DNA of 50,569 nt, from the NCBI RefSeq assembly GCF_002272745.1, contig NZ_NPBD01000008.1:1-50569 (forward strand), given 5' to 3'. Made by a program: the position numbers and the translations under genes. The stretch's first letter is position 1, and each line of letters starts with the position of its first letter. The notes under the pieces were generated by a model. That model was given only the letters and a program-made list of their open reading frames with translations, was not told the DNA's origin and did not search any database. Source of the DNA: Terribacillus saccharophilus. GTDB taxonomy: Bacteria; Bacillota; Bacilli; Bacillales; Amphibacillaceae. Positions 26,926 through 33,560 of the stretch are shown one piece after another.

Positions 26926-26947
26926 GTATGTGAAAAACTTCACATAC
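26926..26947. promoter_or_regulatory. Rex operator 1 of ldh
   Basis: A perfect inverted repeat GTATGTGAA-AAAC-TTCACATAC fits the Rex core TGTGAAnnnnTTCACA. It lies 30-51 bp upstream of the ldh ATG and just downstream of the likely -10 (TATAAA). Confidence 0.85.
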
Positions 26948-26959
26948 TTTATAACTATA

Positions 26960-26977
26960 TTGTGCAATACTTCACAA
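26960..26977. promoter_or_regulatory. Rex operator 2 of ldh
   Basis: TTGTGCAATACTTCACAA matches TTGTGAAnnnnTTCACAA with one mismatch. Its centre is 32 bp, about three helical turns, from operator 1. On the minus strand TTGTGA within it is the likely -35 for TATAAA 18 bp away. Confidence 0.82.
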
Positions 26978-27047
26978 ACTTTATCAAGTACTTTGTTTTG
27001 AATAAATTGTGAACGATTCGAATATTCTTCTTTGAGGGGGTTTTTGT

Positions 27048-27140
27048 ATGTTTACGATGCTGTTTGCTTTTGGTGTTTTCATCTTGATCGTCTTCCTTGC
27101 AGCAGTACGTACGGTAATAGAAAGACGAAAGGGAGAATAA
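27048..27140 (+). CDS. 30-residue membrane peptide
   Basis: A short ORF with a strong GAGGGGG site 8 nt before ATG 27048. It encodes MFTMLFAFGVFILIVFLAAV followed by RTVIERRKGE: one membrane helix and a basic, cytoplasm-facing tail. It is divergent from ldh, in the same regulatory gap as the Rex operators, and precedes the HpaB-like gene by about 70 bp. Function unknown; the layout resembles small regulatory membrane peptides. Confidence 0.5.
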   Translation: MFTMLFAFGVFILIVFLAAVRTVIERRKGE

Positions 27141-27210
27141 CAGCTCTAGTATCTGCATGAGAAGAACGGCTTATCCGTTTTGGATATCAAAATGACAGGG
27201 GTGGGTGTGT

Positions 27211-28641
27211 TTGTCTATCAGAACTGGAGATGCCTATCTTACCAGTATTGATGCGTTAGGTAACAAAGTGTTGAATGGTAAATCAATTGTGAAGAAGCCT
27301 CTTTCCAAGCATGGCGCATTTCGAGGAGTGATGCGCACACAAGCAGGATTGTATGATCTGCAGCATGATGCTGCCTATACGGATTTACTGACATATACAG
27401 ACAATGATACAGGAGAGCGTTATGGTCTTTCCTTCCTTAAACCAGAGACGAAGGACGACGTGAAAAGCCGAGGCGGTATGATTAGATGCTGGGCGGAACA
27501 GACACATGGAATGGTAGGCCGCAGCCCTGATTATATGAATACAGTTCTGATGGCACTCGCTTCTTCTGCTTCGTTATTGGAAGGAAAGGATAACTGCTTC
27601 CCAGATCACCTGCGAAGCTATTATGAATATGTACGGCAGCATGATTTGACGATGACGCATACATTCATTGATCCTCAGGTAAACAGAGCCGATTTCTATT
27701 TTGAGCAGAATGATGAGCCTATCGCTGCAAAAGTCGTTGATCGCAATGCGGAGGGTATAATTATTCAAGGAGCAAAGCTGTTAGCAACCCAAGGTGGTAT
27801 TACGGATGAACTGGTAGTCATGTCATCAGGCGGCTTTGAGCAGGATAGAGGCTTCGGATTCGCTATTCCGAGTAATGCAGACGGCCTGACATTTGTAGCA
27901 AGAGAGTCATTTGCTGGCGGGAAGAGTACAGCAGACTATCCTCTGAGTGCCAGATACGAAGAGATAGATACAATTGTATTGTTTGATAAAGTACTCATTC
28001 CATGGGAACGCATTTTCTACTATGATAATGTCGCAGTAGCAAGCAGCTTTAAAAACCAAAGCAATTTTGCTGCCTTCAGCTTGCATCAAGTATTGATCCG
28101 AAGAATTGCTAAGCTGGAATTCGCGATTGGCCTCGTCCAATCCTTAATAGAGGAAATCAATATTGCAGAGTACCAGCATGTTCAGGAAAAAGCAGCTAAT
28201 CTGATTATCCTGGCTGAGGTTTTACAATCACTATTGCAACGAGCAGAAGCAGATGCAGCACCTGATCAATGGGGTACGTTTTGTCCTGATTTAAAGCCGC
28301 TTCAGGTAGCGTCGAATCTTTTTGCACGTAAATATCCTGAAATTGCTCCTACTATTCACCAGCTTGGGGCAAGCGGACTGATGAGTATCCCACCGCTTCA
28401 CGCATTTAAGTCAGAAAAAGGAACAGCATTGAACCATTATCTTCAAAGTAAGACGAAACTAGGGAAGGATCGAGTGAAGCTGTTTCGGCTTGCTTGGGAC
28501 TTTGTTATGTCTTCATTTGGAACAAGGGAGACTTTATATGAATATTTCTTTTTTGGAGATCCGGTTCGGCTGATAGGTCAATTCTATGGCTCAGTTGATT
28601 TTAAGCCATATACAGAGAAAATAGATGATTTACTGACATGA
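27211..28641 (+). CDS. HpaB-like flavin-dependent hydroxylase
   Basis: A member of the 4-hydroxyphenylacetate 3-monooxygenase (HpaB/YoaI) family, which uses reduced FAD supplied by a separate reductase to hydroxylate phenols. It starts SIRTGDAYLTSIDAL, as family members do; FIDPQVNRADFY and GIIIQGAKLLATQGGITDELVVM are the flavin and substrate-loop regions, and KVLIPWERIFYYDN is strongly conserved in the family. The 476-residue length is normal. TTG 27211, 9 nt from AGGGG, is preferred to GTG 27205. No HpaC-type reductase is adjacent. Substrate unknown. Confidence 0.85.
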   Translation: MSIRTGDAYLTSIDALGNKVLNGKSIVKKPLSKHGAFRGVMRTQAGLYDLQHDAAYTDLLTYTDNDTGERYGLSFLKPETKDDVKSRGGMIRCWAEQTHGMVGRSPDYMNTVLMALASSASLLEGKDNCFPDHLRSYYEYVRQHDLTMTHTFIDPQVNRADFYFEQNDEPIAAKVVDRNAEGIIIQGAKLLATQGGITDELVVMSSGGFEQDRGFGFAIPSNADGLTFVARESFAGGKSTADYPLSARYEEIDTIVLFDKVLIPWERIFYYDNVAVASSFKNQSNFAAFSLHQVLIRRIAKLEFAIGLVQSLIEEINIAEYQHVQEKAANLIILAEVLQSLLQRAEADAAPDQWGTFCPDLKPLQVASNLFARKYPEIAPTIHQLGASGLMSIPPLHAFKSEKGTALNHYLQSKTKLGKDRVKLFRLAWDFVMSSFGTRETLYEYFFFGDPVRLIGQFYGSVDFKPYTEKIDDLLT

Positions 28642-28644
28642 AGG

Positions 28645-28674
28645 AGGCCTTATCCTATGGATGAGGCCTTTTTA
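28645..28674 (+). terminator. Terminator of the HpaB-like gene
   Basis: AGGCCT-T-ATCC (28645-28655) pairs with GGAT-G-AGGCCT (28659-28669), followed by T. It abuts the convergent azlD stop. Confidence 0.85.
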
Positions 28675-28998
28675 TTACACTATATATCTGTATATTGCCA
28701 TCAGCAGCACACCGCTGACTACAGTCATGGAGAGACTTCGATATTTGTATGCAATAATGGCTGTCGGCAGCAGAATAAGCAATATCGGCCAATCGATAGC
28801 GAGCCGGCTTTCTTCTTGCATGAGCAGGTTTTCAATAACCAATGCTGTCAAAATACAAACAGGTACGAAAGACAGCCATTTCATGACAGCATCAGGCAAG
28901 CGCAAGTTTCGCACAAGAAGGAACGGCAGTATTCTTGGGATGACAGTAACAAGGGCAGAAAGTGCAATGACTGCCAGCACAGTGCTGTTTATACTCAT
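28675..28998 (-). CDS. azlD: AzlD, branched-chain amino acid exporter subunit
   Basis: The small (107-residue, about four-helix) partner of AzlC; together they export branched-chain amino acids or analogues such as 4-azaleucine. TVIPRILPFLLVRNLRLPDAVMKWLSFVPVCILTALV is the AzlD signature. It overlaps azlC by ATGA and is second in the operon, so it shares the divergent promoter controlled by the XRE-cupin protein. Confidence 0.93.
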   Translation of the reverse strand: MSINSTVLAVIALSALVTVIPRILPFLLVRNLRLPDAVMKWLSFVPVCILTALVIENLLMQEESRLAIDWPILLILLPTAIIAYKYRSLSMTVVSGVLLMAIYRYIV

Positions 28999-29711
28999 TT
29001 ATCCAGCACCACCCCAAGTGAGGCGACTATAACGGTAGCAAGGATAACAGCGACATGTGTTGGAAAAAGAAGCGATAATCCAAGCATGGCGGCAATCATA
29101 CAGATTATTAAGGTAGCGTACAGCTTCCATTTCGCTGAGGGTACATGCTCGAGCTGTAAGAAGAGCAATCCCAAGAACATAGCAGGTAAAGCAAAATCCA
29201 ATCCCCATGCTTCTGGATCTGAAATCCACTGGCCGCTAACAGCGCCGAGTATACAGGATACGTTCCAAAACAGATAAGCTGTGAGATTCAGGCCATGCAT
29301 CCAATGGGCAGAGAGACTGCCAGTTTGTTTTAGTTTAGTGGCGGCAACGCCGAAGGATTCGTCTGTCATTAAAACACCGACTCCTATGTTATGCAGAAAC
29401 GATTCTTTGGTAAAATGAGGGGCGAGGGCGGCACTTAACAGGAAATTACGCAAATTGATAATGAACGCTGAAAAGACGATGGCAGATAAAGGGCTGCCGG
29501 TAAGCAGCAAAGCGCAAATAGCAAATTGAGCAGCACCAGCATATACGCTTGCCGAAAGCAGCGTGATTTCCAGTATACTTAGATTAGAGGCTGTACCAAC
29601 AATACCGAACGCGATACCAACGCTGATATAGCCGAAGAGAGTGGGCAAACAATCTCGGAATCCTTGGACAAAAGTCAGCGAATCGCTTCTACCGACGGAA
29701 TCTGTAAGCAT
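28995..29711 (-). CDS. azlC: AzlC, branched-chain amino acid exporter
   Basis: A 238-residue membrane protein of the AzlC/YgaZ family. It shows FVQGFRDCLPTLFGYISVGIAFGIV, SASVYAGAAQFAICALLLTG and INLRNFLLSAALAPHF, all family hallmarks. ATG 29711 has AAAGGAG 8 nt upstream; the frame is open for a further 108 codons, but these run through the operator and the divergent gene and are rejected. In B. subtilis azlCD is controlled by an Lrp-type AzlB; here an XRE-cupin regulator occupies that position. Confidence 0.93.
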   Translation of the reverse strand: MLTDSVGRSDSLTFVQGFRDCLPTLFGYISVGIAFGIVGTASNLSILEITLLSASVYAGAAQFAICALLLTGSPLSAIVFSAFIINLRNFLLSAALAPHFTKESFLHNIGVGVLMTDESFGVAATKLKQTGSLSAHWMHGLNLTAYLFWNVSCILGAVSGQWISDPEAWGLDFALPAMFLGLLFLQLEHVPSAKWKLYATLIICMIAAMLGLSLLFPTHVAVILATVIVASLGVVLDK

Positions 29712-29724
29712 GATATCACTCCTT

Positions 29725-29761
29725 TTCGTTATATTATACATATGTTCGTTATATTGAACAA
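29725..29761. promoter_or_regulatory. azlC promoter with direct-repeat operator
   Basis: The azlC promoter on the minus strand is TTGTTC (29761-29756), 17 bp, TATAAT (29738-29733). Over it lies an 11-bp perfect direct repeat TTCGTTATATT at 29725-29735 and 29745-29755, 20 bp apart (two helical turns), plus an inverted TGTTC/GAACA (29743-29747, 29756-29760). Confidence 0.7.
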
Positions 29762-29790
29762 TAACTTTCACAGAAGAAAGGAAAATTCTA

Positions 29791-30348
29791 ATGGAGCATT
29801 TGAATAAGATGATTGCCAGTAACCTTTCTGGCTTGCGAAAAAGCCGCGGGCTTAGCCTCGATCGTACGGCTGAATTGACGGGTGTAAGCAAAGCGATGCT
29901 GGCACAAATCGAAAAAGGGAAATCCAATCCGACTGTATCCACGTTGTGGAAAATAGCCAATGGATTGCAGGTTTCGTTTTCGTATTTCATGAAAGAAGAC
30001 AAGGTCTCCTTTATTAAGATAAATAAAGAGGACATCTCCGCAGTGGAAGATGAAGAAGGAGGCTATCGAGTATTTCCTTATTTTAAATTTCAGCCTGACA
30101 GGAAATTCGAGATTTACACAGTGGAATTGGAGCCGGGATGTGTACATGGAGCCAAAACGCATCTTGGAGAGGAATATCTTCTTGTAAGGGAAGGGGCTCT
30201 CACAGTCTCGCTGGATGGGGAAGAGCATCAGTTGAAAACTGGAGATGCACTGCAGTTTTCAGGCAATACAATGCACAGCTATGAAAATAAAGCAGCCGGT
30301 ACCGCGAGCTTTTTCTTACTGATGTATTATCCTGAACCTGAAGCATAA
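29791..30348 (+). CDS. XRE-cupin regulator
   Basis: A 185-residue regulator with an N-terminal lambda-repressor-type helix-turn-helix (about 8-65: LSGLRKSRGLSLDRTAELTGVSKAMLAQIEKGKSNPTVSTLWKIA) and a C-terminal cupin (about 110-180: VHGAKTHLGEEYLLVREGALTVSLDGEEHQLKTGDALQF). Such proteins sense a small metabolite, often an amino acid, through the cupin. It is divergent from azlCD and overlaps its control region, so it is the likely repressor. It is followed by the TudS-like and kinase genes in tight array. Confidence 0.92.
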   Translation: MEHLNKMIASNLSGLRKSRGLSLDRTAELTGVSKAMLAQIEKGKSNPTVSTLWKIANGLQVSFSYFMKEDKVSFIKINKEDISAVEDEEGGYRVFPYFKFQPDRKFEIYTVELEPGCVHGAKTHLGEEYLLVREGALTVSLDGEEHQLKTGDALQFSGNTMHSYENKAAGTASFFLLMYYPEPEA

Positions 30349-30360
30349 GGGGGAATATGA

Positions 30361-30825
30361 ATGATCATGGTAAGTGCCTGTTTAGCGGGAAAACCTGTCC
30401 GTTACAATGGAACGTCAGCCGCCGATACAATTGTGGAACAGCTAATTGCTGAGAAAAAAGCGCTCAGTGTGTGTCCAGAATTACTTGGCGGATTCGTAAC
30501 CCCAAGGGAACCAGCAGAAATTGTCGGGGGAACTGGGTATGACGTTTTAGATGGTAAAGCAAAAGTCATTGAGTATTCAGGAACAGATGTTACCAGCATG
30601 TACATAGAAGGTGCAGCACACGCCTTAGCTATTGCCAAGGAGCAGGATGTGGATTTAGTTGTATTAAAGGAAAACAGCCCATCTTGCGGCAGCTCTGTGA
30701 TTTATGATGGTACCTTCCAAGATCAAAAGCAGGCAGGTGCAGGTGTCACGACAGCTATGTTCAGACGAGCTGGAATTCGTGTTATTTCAGAAGCGGAGCT
30801 CGAGCAGGAATTGGCAGGAGTGTGA
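30361..30825 (+). CDS. DUF523 protein, TudS-like thiouracil desulfidase
   Basis: A 154-residue DUF523 (YbbK) protein. Three invariant cysteines sit in VSACLAG (Cys7), VCPELLGG (Cys38) and ENSPSCGSS (Cys109). In the characterised relative TudS these three hold a [4Fe-4S] cluster that removes sulfur from 2-thiouracil. The same role, or removal of thio groups from free thiolated bases, is inferred. Its stop overlaps the next ORF. GGGGGAA precedes ATG 30361, 13 nt after the regulator gene. Confidence 0.85.
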   Translation: MIMVSACLAGKPVRYNGTSAADTIVEQLIAEKKALSVCPELLGGFVTPREPAEIVGGTGYDVLDGKAKVIEYSGTDVTSMYIEGAAHALAIAKEQDVDLVVLKENSPSCGSSVIYDGTFQDQKQAGAGVTTAMFRRAGIRVISEAELEQELAGV

Positions 30826-30830
30826 CCAAT

Positions 30831-31355
30831 ATGCATACGATGAACAGAATTGCATTGATTGGTTCCGGTGGTTCTGGCAAGTCCACTTTGGCTATGGATA
30901 TGGGCAAGATCCTGGATATAGAAGTGTGGCATTTGGACGCTATCCTATGGAAACCGAATTGGATACTGACACCGCGGGAAGAACAAAAGCAGATTCAGTC
31001 ACAATTAGTAAACCGGGACCGATGGATTATCGATGGCAACTACCAAAGTACATTAGACATTCGGCTGGAAGCAGCCGATACAATCATTTTCCTGGATATG
31101 CCCCGGACACTTTGTCTTTACCGGGTCTTGAAAAGGCGCCTGATGTACCATAATCGATCCCGCCCTGATATGCAGTCCGGCTGTAAGGAGAAAATCGATT
31201 TGCAGTTCCTCAAGTGGATTTGGGACTTCCCAAGCAAGAAACGTCCCCAGATGCAGCAAAAGCTTGCAAATCTATCGATGGACAAGCAAATTATCACATT
31301 GAAAAGTCTACAAGAAGTAAAAAGATTTTTAGCTAGCATGAAAGACCAGGTGTAA
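30831..31355 (+). CDS. P-loop kinase, FlaR / adenylate-kinase-like
   Basis: A small nucleotide kinase-like ATPase (about 174 residues). Walker A is GSGGSGKST (11-19), with a later HLDAILWKPNW and IIDGNYQSTLDIRLEAADTIIFLDMPR that match the topology-modulation/FlaR branch of the adenylate kinase superfamily. The substrate is unknown. ATG 30831 is the best compromise (GGAG 10 nt upstream); GTG 30822 and ATG 30840 are alternatives, the last giving the usual MNRIALIGSGG start. The last codons form the first arm of the terminator hairpin. Confidence 0.8.
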   Translation: MHTMNRIALIGSGGSGKSTLAMDMGKILDIEVWHLDAILWKPNWILTPREEQKQIQSQLVNRDRWIIDGNYQSTLDIRLEAADTIIFLDMPRTLCLYRVLKRRLMYHNRSRPDMQSGCKEKIDLQFLKWIWDFPSKKRPQMQQKLANLSMDKQIITLKSLQEVKRFLASMKDQV

Positions 31356-31381
31356 AGTGACCTTTACACCTGGTCTTTTTT
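31341..31381 (+). terminator. Terminator overlapping a coding end and an operator
   Basis: A perfect 17-bp stem, 31341-31357 with 31362-31378, then T. Its first arm encodes the last residues and stop of the kinase gene. Its apex is a 20-bp palindrome identical in arms to the operator at 31393-31412. Confidence 0.9.
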
Positions 31382-31412
31382 GGTATATATTGGTGTAAAG
31401 GTACCTTTACAC
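31350..31412 (+). promoter_or_regulatory. Promoter of the XRE gene with two matching operators
   Basis: -35 TTTACA (31363-31368), 17 bp, -10 TATATT (31386-31391). Operator 1, GTGTAAAGTGACCTTTACAC (31350-31369), covers the -35. Operator 2, GTGTAAAGGTACCTTTACAC (31393-31412), covers the expected start site. They agree at 18 of 20 positions and lie 43 bp apart, about four turns. Confidence 0.75.
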
Positions 31413-31432
31413 GTGGATGGGATAGGATGCGG

Positions 31433-31636
31433 ATGCAAGTAAATAACAAAGTAAGGGAAATGCGACAGGCACGGCATATAACACAAGTAAAAATGGCAGA
31501 GGAACTAGGCATCACACGACAAACAATCAATGCTATCGAAAAAGGAAGATACAATCCCAGTTTAGAACTGGCTTTTCGGCTGCTTGCGTATTTTGACGTT
31601 CCGTTTGAACAGCTATTTTATATAGAGGAGGAGTAG
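31433..31636 (+). CDS. Small XRE regulator (YozG-like)
   Basis: A 67-residue protein that is one helix-turn-helix domain: NNKVREMRQARHITQVKMAEELGITRQTINAIEKGRYNPSLELAFRLLAYFDVPFEQLF. This compact type is usually autoregulated and paired with a small membrane protein, as here. ATG 31433 is chosen from AGGA spacing; ATG 31427 adds two residues. Two matching palindromes flank its promoter. The next gene begins 3 nt after its stop. Confidence 0.9.
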   Translation: MQVNNKVREMRQARHITQVKMAEELGITRQTINAIEKGRYNPSLELAFRLLAYFDVPFEQLFYIEEE

Positions 31637-31639
31637 CTT

Positions 31640-32047
31640 ATGCGAAAGATGAAGAAACGTTATGAACTTTTGATATATGTATTTATTACATTCTGTTGTT
31701 TTGTTGGCATATGGCTCGGAACAAAGCTTATTGGAGAACAGCTGCCATCGGGCAATTACTTACTCTTATTCATCCTAGTCGGAGCGTTATGCGGCGTTGG
31801 ATTGCCGATGCTGATTAGTTGGTCAAACCGTAGAAGCCGGCAGCCTGATATGGATGAACGGACAGTCCGGATGCTGAAGAATTATTTGCTGTCAGCTTTC
31901 TTCCTAGTATCGTTTCTTTCAGGAGTTTTGCTGCTTGTACTCGTTGGAATAGGACACGAAACAATTGAACTTGGCTGGATTGCGGTCTATGGAGGTGCCA
32001 TCTTTATACTAATGACGGCAGGGTTATTTGTTGTAAAACGGTTTTAA
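31640..32047 (+). CDS. Four-helix membrane protein paired with the XRE regulator
   Basis: A 135-residue protein with four hydrophobic helices (about 8-28, 40-60, 83-103, 113-132) and the loop MDERTVRMLKNY between helices 2 and 3. It resembles the DUF2178-type proteins commonly encoded after small XRE regulators. Function unknown; it may sense a membrane signal for the regulator. GAGGAGGAG site; the gap to the regulator is 3 nt. Confidence 0.75.
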   Translation: MRKMKKRYELLIYVFITFCCFVGIWLGTKLIGEQLPSGNYLLLFILVGALCGVGLPMLISWSNRRSRQPDMDERTVRMLKNYLLSAFFLVSFLSGVLLLVLVGIGHETIELGWIAVYGGAIFILMTAGLFVVKRF

Positions 32048-32076
32048 TTATTTGCGAAGAAAGGATACAACAATCT

Positions 32077-32547
32077 ATGGACTACAAAACGAATGTCATG
32101 CGTATGCTGGATCAAAAGAAAGTACCTTACAAATCCTATAGTTACGCCGATACAGATGCGATCAGCGGAACAGAAGTAGCCGAGGTATTAGGACAGAATC
32201 CAGCTCAGGTGTTCAAAACGCTGGTTACGGTCAGCAAATCAAATCAGCATTATGTTTTTGTTATCCCAGTCGAACAGGAGCTGGACTTAAAGCGGGCAGC
32301 TGCAAGTATCGGGGAGAAATCGGTACGTATGCTGCCAGCGAAGGAATTGCTTCAGCTAACTGGATATGTTCATGGCGGCTGTTCACCAATTGGAATGAAA
32401 AAGGTTTTCCGGACTGTTGTGGACGAATCTGCTTCAAACTTTGAGAGTATCATTTTCAGTGCTGGCAAAATTGGTTATCAGGTAGAACTTACCTTAGAAA
32501 ACTTGAGCAAAATTCTGCCTCATAAAGTAACTTCGCTAACCGAATAG
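32077..32547 (+). CDS. ybaK: YbaK/EbsC-type Cys-tRNA(Pro) deacylase
   Basis: A 156-residue trans-editing enzyme of the YbaK family, which hydrolyses cysteine mischarged on tRNA-Pro. VFKTLVTVSKSNQHYVFVIPVEQELDLKRAA, GGCSPIGMKKVFRTVVDESA and FSAGKIGYQVEL are the family motifs, with the conserved lysine in VFKTL and the GGxSPxG loop. The gene stands after the XRE-membrane pair by 29 bp and ends in its own terminator. Confidence 0.93.
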   Translation: MDYKTNVMRMLDQKKVPYKSYSYADTDAISGTEVAEVLGQNPAQVFKTLVTVSKSNQHYVFVIPVEQELDLKRAAASIGEKSVRMLPAKELLQLTGYVHGGCSPIGMKKVFRTVVDESASNFESIIFSAGKIGYQVELTLENLSKILPHKVTSLTE

Positions 32548-32550
32548 ATT

Positions 32551-32585
32551 AAGGTTCCAGCGTCCTCTAGGAATGGAGCCTTTTT
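32551..32585 (+). terminator. Terminator of ybaK
   Basis: AAGGTTCCA (32551-32559) pairs with TGGAGCCTT (32574-32582) with one G-T pair, followed by T. Confidence 0.7.
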
Positions 32586-32804
32586 ATTTTCCCTGTTCGT
32601 CATTCAGTGTATAGTTAGCACAAGATCGCATTAGTATCTTTTGTGACACTAAATAACCTTGATGTGCCTACTTCTAAGATCTACTCTGTCATACTATGAT
32701 GGAAGAAGAATAATGCACCTGAAATTAACAACAATGTAATGGCGAACTGGTGCCTACATAAATCCAGTTAATTCAACGTACACTGATAAAAAAGGAGAAA
32801 GATG

Positions 32805-33560
32805 ATGACAGAAATGAAACTAGAATCGAAAGCCATTTCGATCTTAAAAGATAAAATTGAACTTATTCCGACAGTTGAGGGGGCCATTTATCTTGTCGGC
32901 CCGATTAAGCTGCCTGTTAATCTTTATGGAGAAACAGTTACCTTCCAATGGTATTGCTGGCTGAATTGTGAAGAAGTGGCCAAAGATTATGAAGAAGTCA
33001 TCGCAAAATTATCTGACATGAACCTGGCGGAAATGCAGCAGTCCAGTGTGTTGGTTTATGGCAACTTTGCCGAAGAAGAAGATGCGCTGATCCGCATGCA
33101 TTCCATCTGCCATACAGGCGATATTTTTGGCAGCAAACGCTGTGATTGCGGCTTCCAGCTGAAGCAGTCTATGCAGCGAATTGTCGAGCATGGTACTGGG
33201 GCACTGTTCTATTTGGCAAACCATGAAGGGCGCGGAATCGGATTGTTCAGTAAAGCAATGGCGTACATTCTGCAGGAAAATGGCTATGACACAGTAGAAG
33301 CCAATGAAAGCCTCGGCTTTGTGGATGATTCCCGTGATTATACTGACGCAATCCAAGTACTAAAAGCATTGCGCACAAAACCTGTTACGCTGATGACGAA
33401 TAACCCGCGTAAACTGGCAGCAATGGAACAGGCAGGCATGCAGCTTTCCGGGCGATCAGCATTATGGGGAGATGTATCTGAGTTCAACGAGAATTACCTT
33501 AAGACGAAAATCGTCCGCTCCGGCCACCTTGGCGATGAGGAGATTTGCAGCAATGACTGA
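32805..33560 (+). CDS. ribA: GTP cyclohydrolase II, stand-alone
   Basis: Opens GTP to 2,5-diamino-6-ribosylamino-4(3H)-pyrimidinone 5'-phosphate, the first step to riboflavin. The zinc cysteines are Cys102, 113 and 115 (CHTGDIFGSKRCDC), with EGRGIGL (141-147), the DSRDY active-site segment (about 175-179) and TNNPRK (198-203). It is not fused to RibB, unlike the usual Bacillus ribBA, and has a divergent 80-residue N-terminal part. ATG 32805 is 7 nt from AAAGGAG; ATG 32802 is also possible. I looked for an FMN riboswitch in the 220-bp leader and saw none. It overlaps ribD by 8 nt. Confidence 0.9.
   Translation: MTEMKLESKAISILKDKIELIPTVEGAIYLVGPIKLPVNLYGETVTFQWYCWLNCEEVAKDYEEVIAKLSDMNLAEMQQSSVLVYGNFAEEEDALIRMHSICHTGDIFGSKRCDCGFQLKQSMQRIVEHGTGALFYLANHEGRGIGLFSKAMAYILQENGYDTVEANESLGFVDDSRDYTDAIQVLKALRTKPVTLMTNNPRKLAAMEQAGMQLSGRSALWGDVSEFNENYLKTKIVRSGHLGDEEICSND

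Noticed and set aside
28657..29277. A 206-codon ORF on the plus strand opposite azlCD
   Set aside because: It lies entirely antisense to azlD and azlC, has a low-complexity His/Ser/Gln composition typical of shadow frames, and no ribosome site.
29712..30035. N-terminal extension of azlC
   Set aside because: These 108 in-frame codons run through the operator and the divergent regulator gene; a proper start with AAAGGAG exists at 29711.
31393..31412. GTGTAAAGGTACCTTTACAC as a TnrA/GlnR site
   Set aside because: TnrA/GlnR sites have 7 bp between TGTNA and TNACA; here it is 8, and a second copy sits beside an XRE gene, so it is better read as that protein's operator.
32586..32801. FMN riboswitch before ribA
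   Set aside because: None of the conserved RFN blocks (such as AGGGGCAGGGTGAAATTCCCG-like) is present in this leader.
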